From assembly GCA_964514395.1 (NCBI GenBank), contig CAZEQK010000011.1, positions 15,194 through 79,193 of the forward strand: a DNA stretch of 64,000 bases, read 5' to 3'. This document shows positions 1 through 8,758 of this stretch, in pieces (the first letter of the stretch is position 1; every line of letters begins with the position of its first letter). The stretch is from CAZEQK01 sp964514395 (GTDB taxonomy: Bacteria; Bacillota; Bacilli; Tepidibacillales; Tepidibacillaceae). Position numbers and translations under genes: made by a program. The notes below the pieces were generated by a model. It made no database searches. It was not told the origin of the DNA and saw only the letters and a program-made list of their open reading frames with translations.

Positions 1-1151
1 TCGAAACAGGCGTGAGATATTTTAGTATAGAAAGGGTAAAAGAAGACTTATTAAGGTTAATTAAACGTGGAGTAAAAATCATAAAATTCGTGGATAGAAC
101 CTTTAATATTCACAAAAAGTTTGCGTTAGAGATTTTTCAATTCTTAATAGACAACCATGGTGGAACTATTTTTCAATTTGAGATAACAGCTGACATCATG
201 AAGCCAGATGTTCTTCAATTCTTAGTTGACCATGCACCAAAGCATGTTTTTCGATTTGAAATCGGCGTGCAGTCTACTAATGAAAATACAAATTCTTTAA
301 TTAATCGGAGGCAAAATTTTGAGAAATTAAGCTATACTGTGCTTAAGCTTAAAGAGAGTGGTAAAATCGATCAACACCTTGACTTAATAGCAGGTCTTCC
401 TGAGGAGGATTATGAGTCAATTAAAAAAACGTTTAATGATGTTTTTATCTTGAGACCAGAGGAATTACAATTAGGCTTTTTAAAGCTTCTACGAGGAACT
501 CCTATATCATATGAAGTGAAAAAATATAATTATATCTATATGGATAAGGCGCCATATGAAATGTTACAGAATAATACGCTTTCCTTTGATGATGTGATTC
601 GAATAAAGCGAGTCGAAGATATATTAGAAAAATATTGGAACTCCCATAAATTTGATTATACGGTGGAATATCTGATAAGCCACGAATTTACTAGCCCATT
701 TGATTTTTTTCAGGAGTTTGGTGACTACTGGGAAGGAAAGGGTTGGAACCGAATTGGTCATCAATTTGAATCATTATTTATAAGATTAAAAGAATTTTTA
801 AGTAATCGGGATACACAAAGGATTGAATTGATTTTTGACCTTATGAAGATAGACTATTTTCTACATCATAAATATAAGCCACGGAATATTTGGTGGGATT
901 TTAAAATGAATAAACAGGAGCAAACAGCAATATTGAAGGAATTAATAGAAAACCCAGTATCAGAAGATTTTATAGCGCTACAGTTAAATGAAAAAAACAT
1001 TCATAAGCATATTATGATTGATATGTTAGAGTACGATCTAGAAAAATTCTTTCTAGAAAATCAGATTCAAAAACAGAAGACACTTTTTATTATTTATTAT
1101 CATGCACCAAATAAACCGATGTATTTTTTTAAAAAAATCAATTCTAAATAA
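1..1151 (+). CDS. B12-binding radical SAM protein with DUF4080 domain, 3' part only
   Basis: The reading frame is open to the left edge of the window, so the N-terminal cobalamin-binding domain and the CxxxCxxC iron-sulfur motif lie outside it. The residues E-T-G-V-R-Y-F at the edge match the stretch that follows the radical SAM cysteines in this family. What remains is the rest of the TIM-barrel (about residues 1-190, with FEIGVQS and LDLIAGLPEED typical of HemN-like radical SAM folds) and then a C-terminal domain of about 190 residues rich in aromatic and charged residues, as in DUF4080. Family members are anaerobic enzymes of mostly unknown substrate. The internal GTG at 12 is not a convincing start, since it has no ribosome binding site. 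It ends just before a bidirectional terminator shared with the convergent aldo/keto reductase. The family assignment is fairly sure and the substrate is unknown. Confidence 0.75.
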   Translation, partial: ETGVRYFSIERVKEDLLRLIKRGVKIIKFVDRTFNIHKKFALEIFQFLIDNHGGTIFQFEITADIMKPDVLQFLVDHAPKHVFRFEIGVQSTNENTNSLINRRQNFEKLSYTVLKLKESGKIDQHLDLIAGLPEEDYESIKKTFNDVFILRPEELQLGFLKLLRGTPISYEVKKYNYIYMDKAPYEMLQNNTLSFDDVIRIKRVEDILEKYWNSHKFDYTVEYLISHEFTSPFDFFQEFGDYWEGKGWNRIGHQFESLFIRLKEFLSNRDTQRIELIFDLMKIDYFLHHKYKPRNIWWDFKMNKQEQTAILKELIENPVSEDFIALQLNEKNIHKHIMIDMLEYDLEKFFLENQIQKQKTLFIIYYHAPNKPMYFFKKINSK

Positions 1152-1185
1152 AAAAGAAGATCGCTCATACATGCGATCTTCTTTT
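1152..1185. terminator. Bidirectional intrinsic terminator
   Basis: A perfect 13-bp inverted repeat (1152-1164 with 1173-1185) has an 8-nt loop and A/T runs on both outer sides. It sits between two convergent genes and can end both transcripts. Confidence 0.85.
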
Positions 1186-1196
1186 ATTAGTCAAAG

Positions 1197-2228
1197 TTAT
1201 TCTCCAATGATTTTGGCAGGTTTATTATTACTATCAGCAAAAGGTTGCTGTAGTAAAGTTGCGTATTTATCTACCCACAGATTTTCAATAAATGTAATTT
1301 CTTCATTGGATAATGGGGTTTTTTCTGAAGTAGTTGCAAACTCTTCTAGATTTGTCTCGTTTGTTATATTAGGAAGTACGGTTTTAATCGCAGATCTTGC
1401 AAGGGAAAATTGTATAGCTAGTTGGCCGATCGTACGGTCCTTTTCTTTGTATAAAGGTTTAAGCTCTCTTACAGCATCAATCCCTGCTTTCATCCATTCA
1501 ATTGGACGATGATTTCGATGATCACTTTTATCAAAGTGCTTATCTGGATCATAGGAACCATCTAACAATCCAGAAGCATGGGGAACACGAACAATCAAAG
1601 AAGATTCATTCTTATCAGCATAAGGGAAAAAGGCTCTTGCTGGATCCTGCTCAACGATATTATTAATGATTTGAACGGTGTCGAGCTTTGCTTCATCAAT
1701 CGCTGCAATTCCTTCCTTTTCCCAGCCGATGTCGGGACCGATAGCTACTCCGTATAAACGAATCTTGCCCTCTTCCTTAAAACGTTCAAGTGTTTCTAAC
1801 ACAACATCACTTTGTATCGTAGACATTCTAGCGTTGTGTAACTGATATAGGTCAATATAATCTGTTTTTAATCTAGAAAGGCTATGTTCAAGAGCTTTCC
1901 TTAAATACTCTGGACGCCAATTTTGGGGTAATTCTGAATGTCCTGTTCTTTCACCAGAAAAGGTATATATGTCATAGCCTACCTTTGTTGCAATAACAAT
2001 ATTATGACGAATATCAGTTAATGCATCAGCGAGAATAGTCTCTCCCTTACCATTTCCATAAACATCTGCAGTATCATAGAAATTAATACCATAATCGTCA
2101 TAGGCTGAACGAAGCAATTTTTTACCAAAATTTTCATCTGTTACACCCCACCATTTGGTGGCAACAGACCAGACTCCAAAACCAACTTCAGATACTTTTA
2201 TATCATTTGCTAATTGACGGTATTTCAT
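1197..2228 (-). CDS. Aldo/keto reductase
   Basis: NAD(P)H-dependent oxidoreductase of the AKR superfamily, 343 residues, probably cytosolic. The catalytic tetrad is visible: Asp and Tyr in NFYDTADVYGNGKGE, Lys in VIATKVGYD, and His in YIDLYQLHNA. The start at 2228 is chosen because an AGGAGG sits 7 nt upstream on the minus strand; a longer frame to 2279 has no such signal. It stands alone, convergent with the upstream radical SAM gene. The family has broad substrate range (sugars, aldehydes, ketones), so the real substrate cannot be read from sequence. Confidence in the fold is high. Confidence 0.9.
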   Translation of the reverse strand: MKYRQLANDIKVSEVGFGVWSVATKWWGVTDENFGKKLLRSAYDDYGINFYDTADVYGNGKGETILADALTDIRHNIVIATKVGYDIYTFSGERTGHSELPQNWRPEYLRKALEHSLSRLKTDYIDLYQLHNARMSTIQSDVVLETLERFKEEGKIRLYGVAIGPDIGWEKEGIAAIDEAKLDTVQIINNIVEQDPARAFFPYADKNESSLIVRVPHASGLLDGSYDPDKHFDKSDHRNHRPIEWMKAGIDAVRELKPLYKEKDRTIGQLAIQFSLARSAIKTVLPNITNETNLEEFATTSEKTPLSNEEITFIENLWVDKYATLLQQPFADSNNKPAKIIGE

Positions 2229-2393
2229 TTCTAAACCTCCTTGGATAATCATATTAACAACATAAAGATAGTATATCATTTAATAAGTTTAATTAGTACC
2301 TAGATCATTCAAGAATGAGGTGGGTTAATTTATCATAGCTAGATTATAATGAACATATGGCGGTTTTATATAAGGAGAAGATGGAGGATTGAA

Positions 2394-3563
2394 ATGAAAA
2401 TTAATACTGAATTAGCACTGCCGATTGTGAAGCAATTAATGCAAATATTAAATTATAACGTTAATATAATGGATGAAAAAGGAGTGATTGTAGCTAGTGG
2501 AGATATGAAACGATTAGACCAGAAGCATGAAGGGGCTGTTCAAGTTATTTTATCTCGAAAAGAAATCGTAATAGACGAAGAGAATAGTAAGCTGCTTCAT
2601 GGGACAAAGCCTGGAGTTAATTTACCAATTGAATTTAATGAAGAGATTGTTGGAGTGGTTGGTATTACAGGTAAACCTTCTGAGATTTATCGATTTGCTA
2701 AAGTAATTAAAATGACGGTTGAAGTATTATTACAGCAAATATTTATTAAAAATCAGCTTCAATATGAACAAAAAGCAATGGAAGGCTTTGTTATTGATTT
2801 AATTAATCCACATGAATTTAATGAAAAAAAACTAAAAACAACAGCAGATATTTTAAATATTGATCTACAAACAGATAGAGCAGTATTTGTTATCTATATG
2901 GATAAGCTAATAAACAATCATAAAAATATTTTAAGTGATCCTTATCAATTTCAAAAAATAGATGAAAGAAAAACAAAAATTATTAATATTGTGAAAAACG
3001 TAATTAATGAAAGATTCATATCTACTTTTTTTGAGGATGGTTATCTATTTTTATTACTTCCTTTCAAAGAGAAAAATAATCTTAATGAAATGGAATTAGC
3101 GGAAAAGCTCCAAAAAAATCTGGTACATTGGACTAAAGACATTTTAATCGGTATTGGTGAAAACAAGAGGGGTCTATTGGGATACAGAAATTCATATTTT
3201 CAAGCCATGCAGACTATTAAATTTATACAGGCTTTTCAACATGATAAAAAAGTAAGCCATATAAAGGATTGGAGCTTAGCCCGATTAATTGATAGTATCC
3301 CTATAGAACATAGAGAAGATTATTTAGACCAATTTTATTATCAGTATACTAAATTAACGGATGAATATTTACATACCCTAAAGACCTGGTTAAATAATAA
3401 TCTTGATATGAAGCAAACAGCAGAAAAATTACATATCCATCGAAATACATTGCTATATCGATTAGAAAAGATATCTATGATGATTGGATTAAATTATAAA
3501 AAAGTAGATGACATTATTACACTTAAATTATTGATTTTGATGATAAAATTAGACAAAAAATAA
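2394..3563 (+). CDS. CdaR-family transcriptional regulator (sugar diacid / glycerate responsive)
   Basis: Predicted regulator of the adjacent glycerate genes, 389 residues. The first 130 or so residues match the putative sugar-diacid recognition domain (start MKINTELALPIVKQL, then IVGVVGITG). A central GGDEF-like/CdaR_GGDEF region follows, and the C-terminus carries a PucR-type helix-turn-helix (MKQTAEKLHIHRNTLLYRLEKI, about residues 343-363). The start at 2394 is preferred over the frame opening at 2349 because GGAGG lies 8 nt upstream and the family N-terminus aligns there. It reads into glycerate kinase and a GntP permease. In E. coli, CdaR activates galactarate, glucarate and glycerate genes. 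A TTTGTG-6-CACAAA palindrome between this gene and the kinase is a possible target site. Confidence 0.85.
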   Translation: MKINTELALPIVKQLMQILNYNVNIMDEKGVIVASGDMKRLDQKHEGAVQVILSRKEIVIDEENSKLLHGTKPGVNLPIEFNEEIVGVVGITGKPSEIYRFAKVIKMTVEVLLQQIFIKNQLQYEQKAMEGFVIDLINPHEFNEKKLKTTADILNIDLQTDRAVFVIYMDKLINNHKNILSDPYQFQKIDERKTKIINIVKNVINERFISTFFEDGYLFLLLPFKEKNNLNEMELAEKLQKNLVHWTKDILIGIGENKRGLLGYRNSYFQAMQTIKFIQAFQHDKKVSHIKDWSLARLIDSIPIEHREDYLDQFYYQYTKLTDEYLHTLKTWLNNNLDMKQTAEKLHIHRNTLLYRLEKISMMIGLNYKKVDDIITLKLLILMIKLDKK

Positions 3564-3592
3564 TGAAATTAACAAGTATAAGCTACATATAA

Positions 3593-3610
3593 TTTGTGCA
3601 AATACACAAA
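3593..3610. promoter_or_regulatory. Candidate CdaR operator palindrome
   Basis: TTTGTG and CACAAA arms of 6 bp are separated by 6 nt, immediately 3' of a TATAAT-like box at 3588-3593 and about 107 bp before the glycerate kinase start. Position and symmetry suggest an operator; identity as a CdaR site is inference. Confidence 0.35.
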
Positions 3611-3656
3611 AATCATTAGTAAATAGCTGAAAAATTTCGTTATTGTGCTAATGATT
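3611..3656. repeat. Inverted repeat upstream of glycerate kinase
   Basis: A 9-bp perfect inverted repeat (AATCATTAG at 3611-3619, CTAATGATT at 3648-3656) with a 28-nt spacer. There is no T-run, so it is not a terminator. It may be an extended regulatory site or a leader hairpin. Confidence 0.3.
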
Positions 3657-3716
3657 AGAAACAGGAGATATTATATAATGTTAAAAAATTCAAAATATTT
3701 AAAAAGGTGGAGCATC

Positions 3717-4844
3717 ATGAATATCGTTGTCGCACCAGATTCTTTTAAGGGGAGTTTAACAGCAAAGGAGGTTGGTATCACCATTCAAGAAGCACTAATT
3801 GCTGAGATACCCCATGCCAACGTGGAGGTAGTTCCAATGGCTGATGGGGGTGAAGGAACTCTAGATTCACTTGTATATTCTACGAAAGGCAAGATCATAG
3901 AGGTTGATGTATCAGGGCCCTATTTAAATAGTAAATCTACGTGCTATGGAGTGCTGGGAGATAACGAAACGGTTATTATTGAAATTGCTAAAGTAGTTGG
4001 ATTAGTTGATTTACCCGATGGCAAAAAAAACCTAATGGAAGCAAGCAGCTATGGTATTGGAGAAATGATTTTACATGCCTTAGATAATGGCTATCGAAGA
4101 TTTATTATAGGGTTAGGTGGAAGCGCTACCAACGATGGAGGGATGGGCATGCTTTTAGCCCTAGGTGCTAAGTTTCTTGATGAAAATCTTTTAGCAGTGA
4201 AGCCGATTGCTTCCTCCTTGCAGGAAATAAAAACTGTTGATTTTAGTAGGATTGACTCTAGAATAGTTGACTGTAATATCCTAATTGCAAGTGACGTAGA
4301 AAATAAACTTTGTGGTCTAGAAGGTGCTTCTTATGTTTTTGGTGCTCAAAAAGGAGCAAATCAGGAACAAATTAAATTTTTAGATAGTGGTTTAAAGCAT
4401 TTTGGGGAATTGATAGAAGAAAAGCTTGGCAAGGATTTAATGGATATCTCTGGTGCAGGAGCAGCAGGTGGCTTAGGTTTTGCTTTTCTTTCGTTAAATG
4501 CTGACTTAAATTCTGGAGCAAAAATTGTTGCAGCGATGACAAACCTAGAGGAAAAAATAAAAGTTGCTGATTTGGTTATTACTGGTGAAGGACAGAGTGA
4601 CTTCCAAACGTTGTATGGTAAAGCGCCAATCTATGTTGCAAAAATAGCCAAGAAACATCATGTAAAGACATTATTAATTTCCGGTAGCTTAGGAAGAGGT
4701 TTTGAAGAATTATATGATTATTTTATGAGTGTCCATTCAATCGTAAAGGGACCGATTTCATTAGAGGATGCAATGAATCAAGCACAACAATTATTATTTG
4801 AAGCTACAAAAAATATTGCTAGATTATTAAAAAAATTATGTTAA
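3717..4844 (+). CDS. glxK: Glycerate kinase (GarK/GlxK family)
   Basis: Phosphorylates D-glycerate with ATP (2- or 3-phosphoglycerate product depending on the subfamily), feeding lower glycolysis. The 375-residue protein begins MNIVVAPDSFKGSLTA and has the conserved PMADGGEGT motif, GLGGSATNDGGMGM, and the C-terminal VITGEGQSD motif, all diagnostic of glycerate kinase type 1. The start at 3717 has an AGGTGGAG ribosome site and matches the family N-terminus; the longer frame from 3645 is not conserved-looking. It lies between the CdaR-type regulator and a GntP permease, forming a regulator-kinase-transporter unit for glycerate or a related acid. Confidence 0.92.
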   Translation: MNIVVAPDSFKGSLTAKEVGITIQEALIAEIPHANVEVVPMADGGEGTLDSLVYSTKGKIIEVDVSGPYLNSKSTCYGVLGDNETVIIEIAKVVGLVDLPDGKKNLMEASSYGIGEMILHALDNGYRRFIIGLGGSATNDGGMGMLLALGAKFLDENLLAVKPIASSLQEIKTVDFSRIDSRIVDCNILIASDVENKLCGLEGASYVFGAQKGANQEQIKFLDSGLKHFGELIEEKLGKDLMDISGAGAAGGLGFAFLSLNADLNSGAKIVAAMTNLEEKIKVADLVITGEGQSDFQTLYGKAPIYVAKIAKKHHVKTLLISGSLGRGFEELYDYFMSVHSIVKGPISLEDAMNQAQQLLFEATKNIARLLKKLC

Positions 4845-4864
4845 AAAAGAGAGGATGATCGTAA

Positions 4865-6217
4865 GTGGTTCAAGGGCCTTTATTACTTCTTATTATAGCA
4901 GTTGGTGTATTGTTTATCGTTTTAGCTAGTGCAAAACTAAAAATGCATCCATTTTTATCATTATTGCTAGGTGCTTTTTTAGTTGGTATTTTAGCAGGGA
5001 TGCCATTGCAGGATATCACAAAAGCCGTTAATGGTGGTTTTGGTGGTTTAATGGGATACATAGGCATCGTCATAGTGTCTGGTACTATCATTGGTACGGT
5101 ACTAGAAAAATCAGGAGCTGCACTACGAATGGCTGAATTTGTATTAAGAATTGTTGGTGAAAAAAGACCACAATTAGCCATGTCCATTATCGGAGCTATC
5201 GTAAGTGTCCCAGTATTTTGTGATTCTGGCTATGTCATATTATCTAGTTTGAAGAAGTCATTAGCAAAAAAAGCAAAGGTACCTTTAGCATCAATGGCAG
5301 TTGCACTATCAACTGGATTATATGCTACTCATACACTTGTTCCGCCAACACCTGGTCCTATTGCAGCAGCTGGTAATATTGGAGCAACAAATTTAGGAAG
5401 TATCATTATTATTGGTCTAATCGTTTCCATACCAGCTATCGTTGTTGGATATATATGGGCTACTAGAGTGGCGAATAAGATAGTGATTGAAGGAGAAGGA
5501 GAAGGAATAGAATATGATGAGATAGTGAAGCAATTCGGCGAATTACCATCAACATTTAAATCCTTTGCCCCGATTCTATTTCCTATTATCTTGATTGGGA
5601 TTGGATCATTTGTTAAATTTATGGAATGGCAAGGGGGAATAGCTAACTTTTTTATCTTCATCGGAGCTCCATTAGTTGCATTATTAATAGGCGTTTTGAT
5701 TTCCTTTACATTAATGCCTAAATTAAATGAAGAAACACTAAATGGATGGATTGGTGAGGGAATAAAAAATTCAGCTTCTATTCTACTAATTACAGGAGCA
5801 GGCGGAGCGTTTGGATCAGTGATTAAAGCGACACCAGTTGCAGATTTAATTAAAGGATTAGCTGGTGGTGGGTTGTTACACGGAGCATTAATTCTATTAA
5901 TTCCATTTGTTATTGCTGCTGCATTGAAGACTGCCCAAGGTTCTTCTACCGCTGCATTAGTAGTAACATCAGCATTGATAGCACCAATGCTGCCTCAAAT
6001 GGGTATCACTGGAACAATACCTCTAGCATTAATCGTTATGGCTATCGGTGCTGGAGCGATGACAGTAAGTCATGTAAATGATAGTTATTTTTGGGTGGTT
6101 ACGCAATTTAGCGGTATGAAAGTGACAGATGCTTATAAAGCACAGACAATGGCAACCTTATTACAAGGACTGACTACGATAATATCTACCATGATTTTGT
6201 GGGTTGTACTAGTATAA
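4865..6217 (+). CDS. GntP-family permease (gluconate/glycerate)
   Basis: Inner-membrane secondary transporter of 450 residues with about 12-14 hydrophobic helices. The family signatures VPVFCDSGYVIL, HTLVPPTPGP, and TAQGSSTAALVVT are present. It starts with GTG 21 nt after the kinase stop, with GAGAGG upstream. Because it directly follows glycerate kinase under a CdaR-type regulator, glycerate is the likely cargo; gluconate cannot be excluded, since the family includes GntP, GntT and YgbN. A strong terminator follows. Confidence 0.88.
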   Translation: MVQGPLLLLIIAVGVLFIVLASAKLKMHPFLSLLLGAFLVGILAGMPLQDITKAVNGGFGGLMGYIGIVIVSGTIIGTVLEKSGAALRMAEFVLRIVGEKRPQLAMSIIGAIVSVPVFCDSGYVILSSLKKSLAKKAKVPLASMAVALSTGLYATHTLVPPTPGPIAAAGNIGATNLGSIIIIGLIVSIPAIVVGYIWATRVANKIVIEGEGEGIEYDEIVKQFGELPSTFKSFAPILFPIILIGIGSFVKFMEWQGGIANFFIFIGAPLVALLIGVLISFTLMPKLNEETLNGWIGEGIKNSASILLITGAGGAFGSVIKATPVADLIKGLAGGGLLHGALILLIPFVIAAALKTAQGSSTAALVVTSALIAPMLPQMGITGTIPLALIVMAIGAGAMTVSHVNDSYFWVVTQFSGMKVTDAYKAQTMATLLQGLTTIISTMILWVVLV

Positions 6218-6250
6218 GCTTTATTTATTTAAATTATATTTTACAATGTA

Positions 6251-6286
6251 AAAAACACCTTCAATTGCAAGATTGAAGGTGTTTTT
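6251..6286. terminator. Bidirectional intrinsic terminator
   Basis: A perfect 15-bp stem (6251-6265 with 6272-6286) with a 6-nt loop and A/T-rich ends. It separates the permease gene from the convergent thioredoxin-like gene. Confidence 0.88.
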
Positions 6287-6295
6287 ATTCGGTTA

Positions 6296-6685
6296 TCATG
6301 ACTTATCATTAGTGTCATTATTTTCATCTTCGTCTAATAAAGTGGACCAAATATCAGCATAGTTTTCTTCTTTATTAATATAATTCTTAATTGTATAGTA
6401 GAGATCATCTTTAGACCTCATACCAAAGAGAGTTTGTACCACTTCACCATCTACAAATAATTTAAAGGATGGTGCTGAGGAGACCATATACTTTTCAACA
6501 ATATCTGGTGAAAAATTCACATTTGATTTAAAGGCTAGAAACTCTGGTAATTGAGGAATAACTTCTTCAAGAAACCGCTCCGCGATTTCACACTTTCCTC
6601 AGAATGGGGTTGAAAATAATACTAAAACAAAACCATCCTTCTTATCAATTTCCTGCATGATCTCTGTTTCAATCGTTTCTTTCAT
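6296..6685 (-). CDS. Thioredoxin-like protein with in-frame TGA at the active site (candidate selenoprotein, UxxC)
   Basis: Reading through one TGA (complement 6599-6601) gives a 129-residue thioredoxin-fold protein. Codon 29 (TGA) falls at the first Cys of the CxxC redox motif: VLVLFSTPF-U-G-K-C-E. The rest of the fold is intact on both sides of the TGA in the same frame, including the cis-proline loop SSAPSFKLF and the following strand with DGEVV. The ATG at 6685 has AAGGTGAG just upstream. A hairpin with bacterial SECIS geometry lies right after the TGA (separate entry). Thioredoxins with Sec at this position are known in Sec-decoding bacteria. A conventional caller would report only a 74-residue fragment from an internal Met at 6520. 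The alternative is a nonsense-mutated pseudogene; selection of this exact codon and the hairpin argue against it. The role would be thiol-disulfide or selenium redox chemistry in the cytosol; the partner is unknown. Confidence 0.75.
6571..6589 (-). other. Candidate bacterial SECIS hairpin
   Basis: On the minus strand, 9 nt after the in-frame TGA (6601-6599), an 8-bp stem (GAAATCGC with GCGGTTTC, one U-G pair) closes a 3-nt loop GGA. The loop starts 17 nt after the TGA and has G at its first positions. Both fit the known bacterial SECIS pattern of an apical loop 16-37 nt downstream containing a guanine recognised by SelB. Confidence 0.65.
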
Positions 6686-6924
6686 TACTATCTCACCTTC
6701 TTAGCATCTCTGACTAATTAAATCTCACTAAAAAATCATACAAAAGGTTGAAGAAAAAAGCAATATCTATTATCTGGTCAAACTGACTATTAAGAAATAC
6801 ACCTTGTTTTCGATATAGTGACTGTATATATTGTATAATAAAGGATATTAAACGATGCAGGTAGAAATAATAATGCAAACAGATAAAAATGCAGAAAATG
6901 ACACTGTTTTTAGGAGGATTAATA

Positions 6925-8328
6925 ATGGATTGGATGAAGGAAGTTGAAAAAAGAAGAGAAGATCTATTAAAGGATACTCAAAGATTTTTACAGATAAAAA
7001 GTGTGTTGACTTCGAACGGTACTGATGAAGCGCCATTTGGCGATGGAATTAAACAAGCCTTAGAATTCGCAATAGAAAAATGCAAGTCATTTGGAATGGA
7101 TACGAAAAACCTTGATGGTTACGCAGGACATGCAGAAATTGGCCAAGGTAAAGAATTGATTGGTATATTATGCCATGTGGATGTTGTGCCAGAAGGAGAT
7201 GGGTGGACAACACCACCATACGCTGCAGATATTAGGGATGGTAAAATATTTGCTAGAGGTGCAATAGATGATAAAGGACCTACTATGGGAGCAATCTATG
7301 CTGTTAAAATACTAAAGGAACTCGATTTAAAACTAAATAAAAGAGTAAGAATTATTTTTGGAACAGATGAAGAATCATCATGGAGAGGAATGACCCATTA
7401 TTTTAATCATGAAGAAATGCCTTCCTTCGGGTTTGCTCCCGATGCTGATTTCCCTATTATTATAAGTGAAAAAGGAATTGTGAATTTATCGATTTCAAAA
7501 AAATCCTCAAATCTTGATCGTGGTACTAATAAGGCTATTGTTGAATCCTTTAAAGCGGGAAATAGAGTAAATATGGTTCCTGATTTTGCTATGGCAAAAT
7601 TGAGTGCTGATAAAGGTCTACTCGAAAATATTAATGACGCCTTTACTTCCTTTTTAAGTCAGTATGACCAAGGAGGAGAAGCTGAACTTGAAGGGAACAG
7701 CTTAACACTAAAGCTTCATGGTATTTCTGTTCATGGAATGGAGCCTTTTAAGGGGAAAAATGCTGGATTAGAACTAAACCATTTCCTACTATCTTTGACT
7801 CGGTTTTTACATATAGAGGATTGGATGGAATGGGTGGACAAATATCTATATCATGACTTTTATGGAGAGAAGCTAGGTGTAAAATATCAAGATGAAGCTT
7901 CTGGTGATTTGACGATTAATGCTGGTGTCCTTCATTTTAGTGACGATGAAATGACTTTAAAATTAAATATCAGATATCCTGTTACAACACCATATGATCA
8001 CATGATGGAAGGTCTAAAAAATGAAGCAGCTACCATTGGATTAGATATCCATGATATCAACAATTCTAAGCCGCACCATGTAGACAAGGACCATTTTCTT
8101 GTAAGGACATTAAAAAACGTTTACGAAGAACAAACTGGAGAAGAAGCAACGCTATTATCCATTGGTGGGGGTACTTATGCTCGGGCATTAGAAACAGGTG
8201 TAGCTTTTGGACCGCTATTCCCAGGGAAATTAGAGACAGCTCATCAAAAGGATGAGCATATAGATATAGAGGATTTATTAAAGGCTACGGCTATTTATGT
8301 ACAAGCAATATATGAGTTAGCAAAGTAA
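6925..8328 (+). CDS. pepV: Dipeptidase PepV (M20 metallopeptidase)
   Basis: Zinc-dependent cytosolic dipeptidase of 467 residues. The metal-binding motifs of the M20/PepV family are in order: HVDVVPEGDGW (His and Asp), GAIDDKGP (bridging Asp), and TDEESSW (catalytic Glu pair). The C-terminal GGGTYARALETGVAFGP and a late His complete the site. The start at 6925 has TAGGAGG 7 nt upstream; the frame extends to 6889 without a signal. A -10-like TATAAT at 6834-6839 lies upstream. It is divergent from the thioredoxin-like gene and followed by yneF. Family length is about 465-470, so this is complete. Confidence 0.92.
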   Translation: MDWMKEVEKRREDLLKDTQRFLQIKSVLTSNGTDEAPFGDGIKQALEFAIEKCKSFGMDTKNLDGYAGHAEIGQGKELIGILCHVDVVPEGDGWTTPPYAADIRDGKIFARGAIDDKGPTMGAIYAVKILKELDLKLNKRVRIIFGTDEESSWRGMTHYFNHEEMPSFGFAPDADFPIIISEKGIVNLSISKKSSNLDRGTNKAIVESFKAGNRVNMVPDFAMAKLSADKGLLENINDAFTSFLSQYDQGGEAELEGNSLTLKLHGISVHGMEPFKGKNAGLELNHFLLSLTRFLHIEDWMEWVDKYLYHDFYGEKLGVKYQDEASGDLTINAGVLHFSDDEMTLKLNIRYPVTTPYDHMMEGLKNEAATIGLDIHDINNSKPHHVDKDHFLVRTLKNVYEEQTGEEATLLSIGGGTYARALETGVAFGPLFPGKLETAHQKDEHIDIEDLLKATAIYVQAIYELAK

Positions 8329-8396
8329 GGATATAATTACTTTGCTATTGATAATAGAATAATAACTGTAGTATGGTAAATAAAGGAGCTGTAATA

Positions 8397-8606
8397 ATGA
8401 ATTATATCATACCTATTATAACGTTAATAATAGGAATCATCGTAGGATTTTTATTTGGAGTATATTATCTTCGTAAACAGATGATGAATATGTCAATGGA
8501 TAATAAAAACTTGCAGGAAATGGCAAAGAAAATGGGCATTAACTTAAATCAGCAACAAATAAATCAAGCAAATAAAATGATGAAAACCATGAATAAGAAA
8601 AAATAA
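8397..8606 (+). CDS. yneF: YneF family small membrane protein (UPF0154)
   Basis: 69 residues with one N-terminal transmembrane helix (residues 2-23, IIPIITLIIGIIVGFLFG) followed by a short basic cytosolic tail with the family-typical KMGINLNQQQINQANKMMKTM. UPF0154 proteins are near-universal in Bacillales and of unknown function. The start at 8397 has AAAGGAG 9 nt upstream. A terminator follows directly. Confidence 0.9.
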   Translation: MNYIIPIITLIIGIIVGFLFGVYYLRKQMMNMSMDNKNLQEMAKKMGINLNQQQINQANKMMKTMNKKK

Positions 8607-8613
8607 CACTTTT

Positions 8614-8640
8614 AAAACGTAGTAGAGATACTACGTTTTT
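8614..8640 (+). terminator. Intrinsic terminator after yneF
   Basis: An 11-bp perfect stem (8614-8624 with 8629-8639), a GAGA loop and a terminal T-run. Confidence 0.85.
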
Positions 8641-8758
8641 ATATTTGTGTTTAATTACTATGATTTAGTATACCAAGATACTTTATATACTGATATACTA
8701 GTAAAAAGTGTTTATTCTGCTTGGTATTTATATTTAAAAAATAAGAAAGGGTGGATTT

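Noticed and set aside
6296..6520. A 74-residue gene starting at an internal Met on the minus strand
   Set aside because: It is only the C-terminal half of the thioredoxin fold; the conserved N-terminal half continues in the same frame across one TGA to a proper start at 6685.
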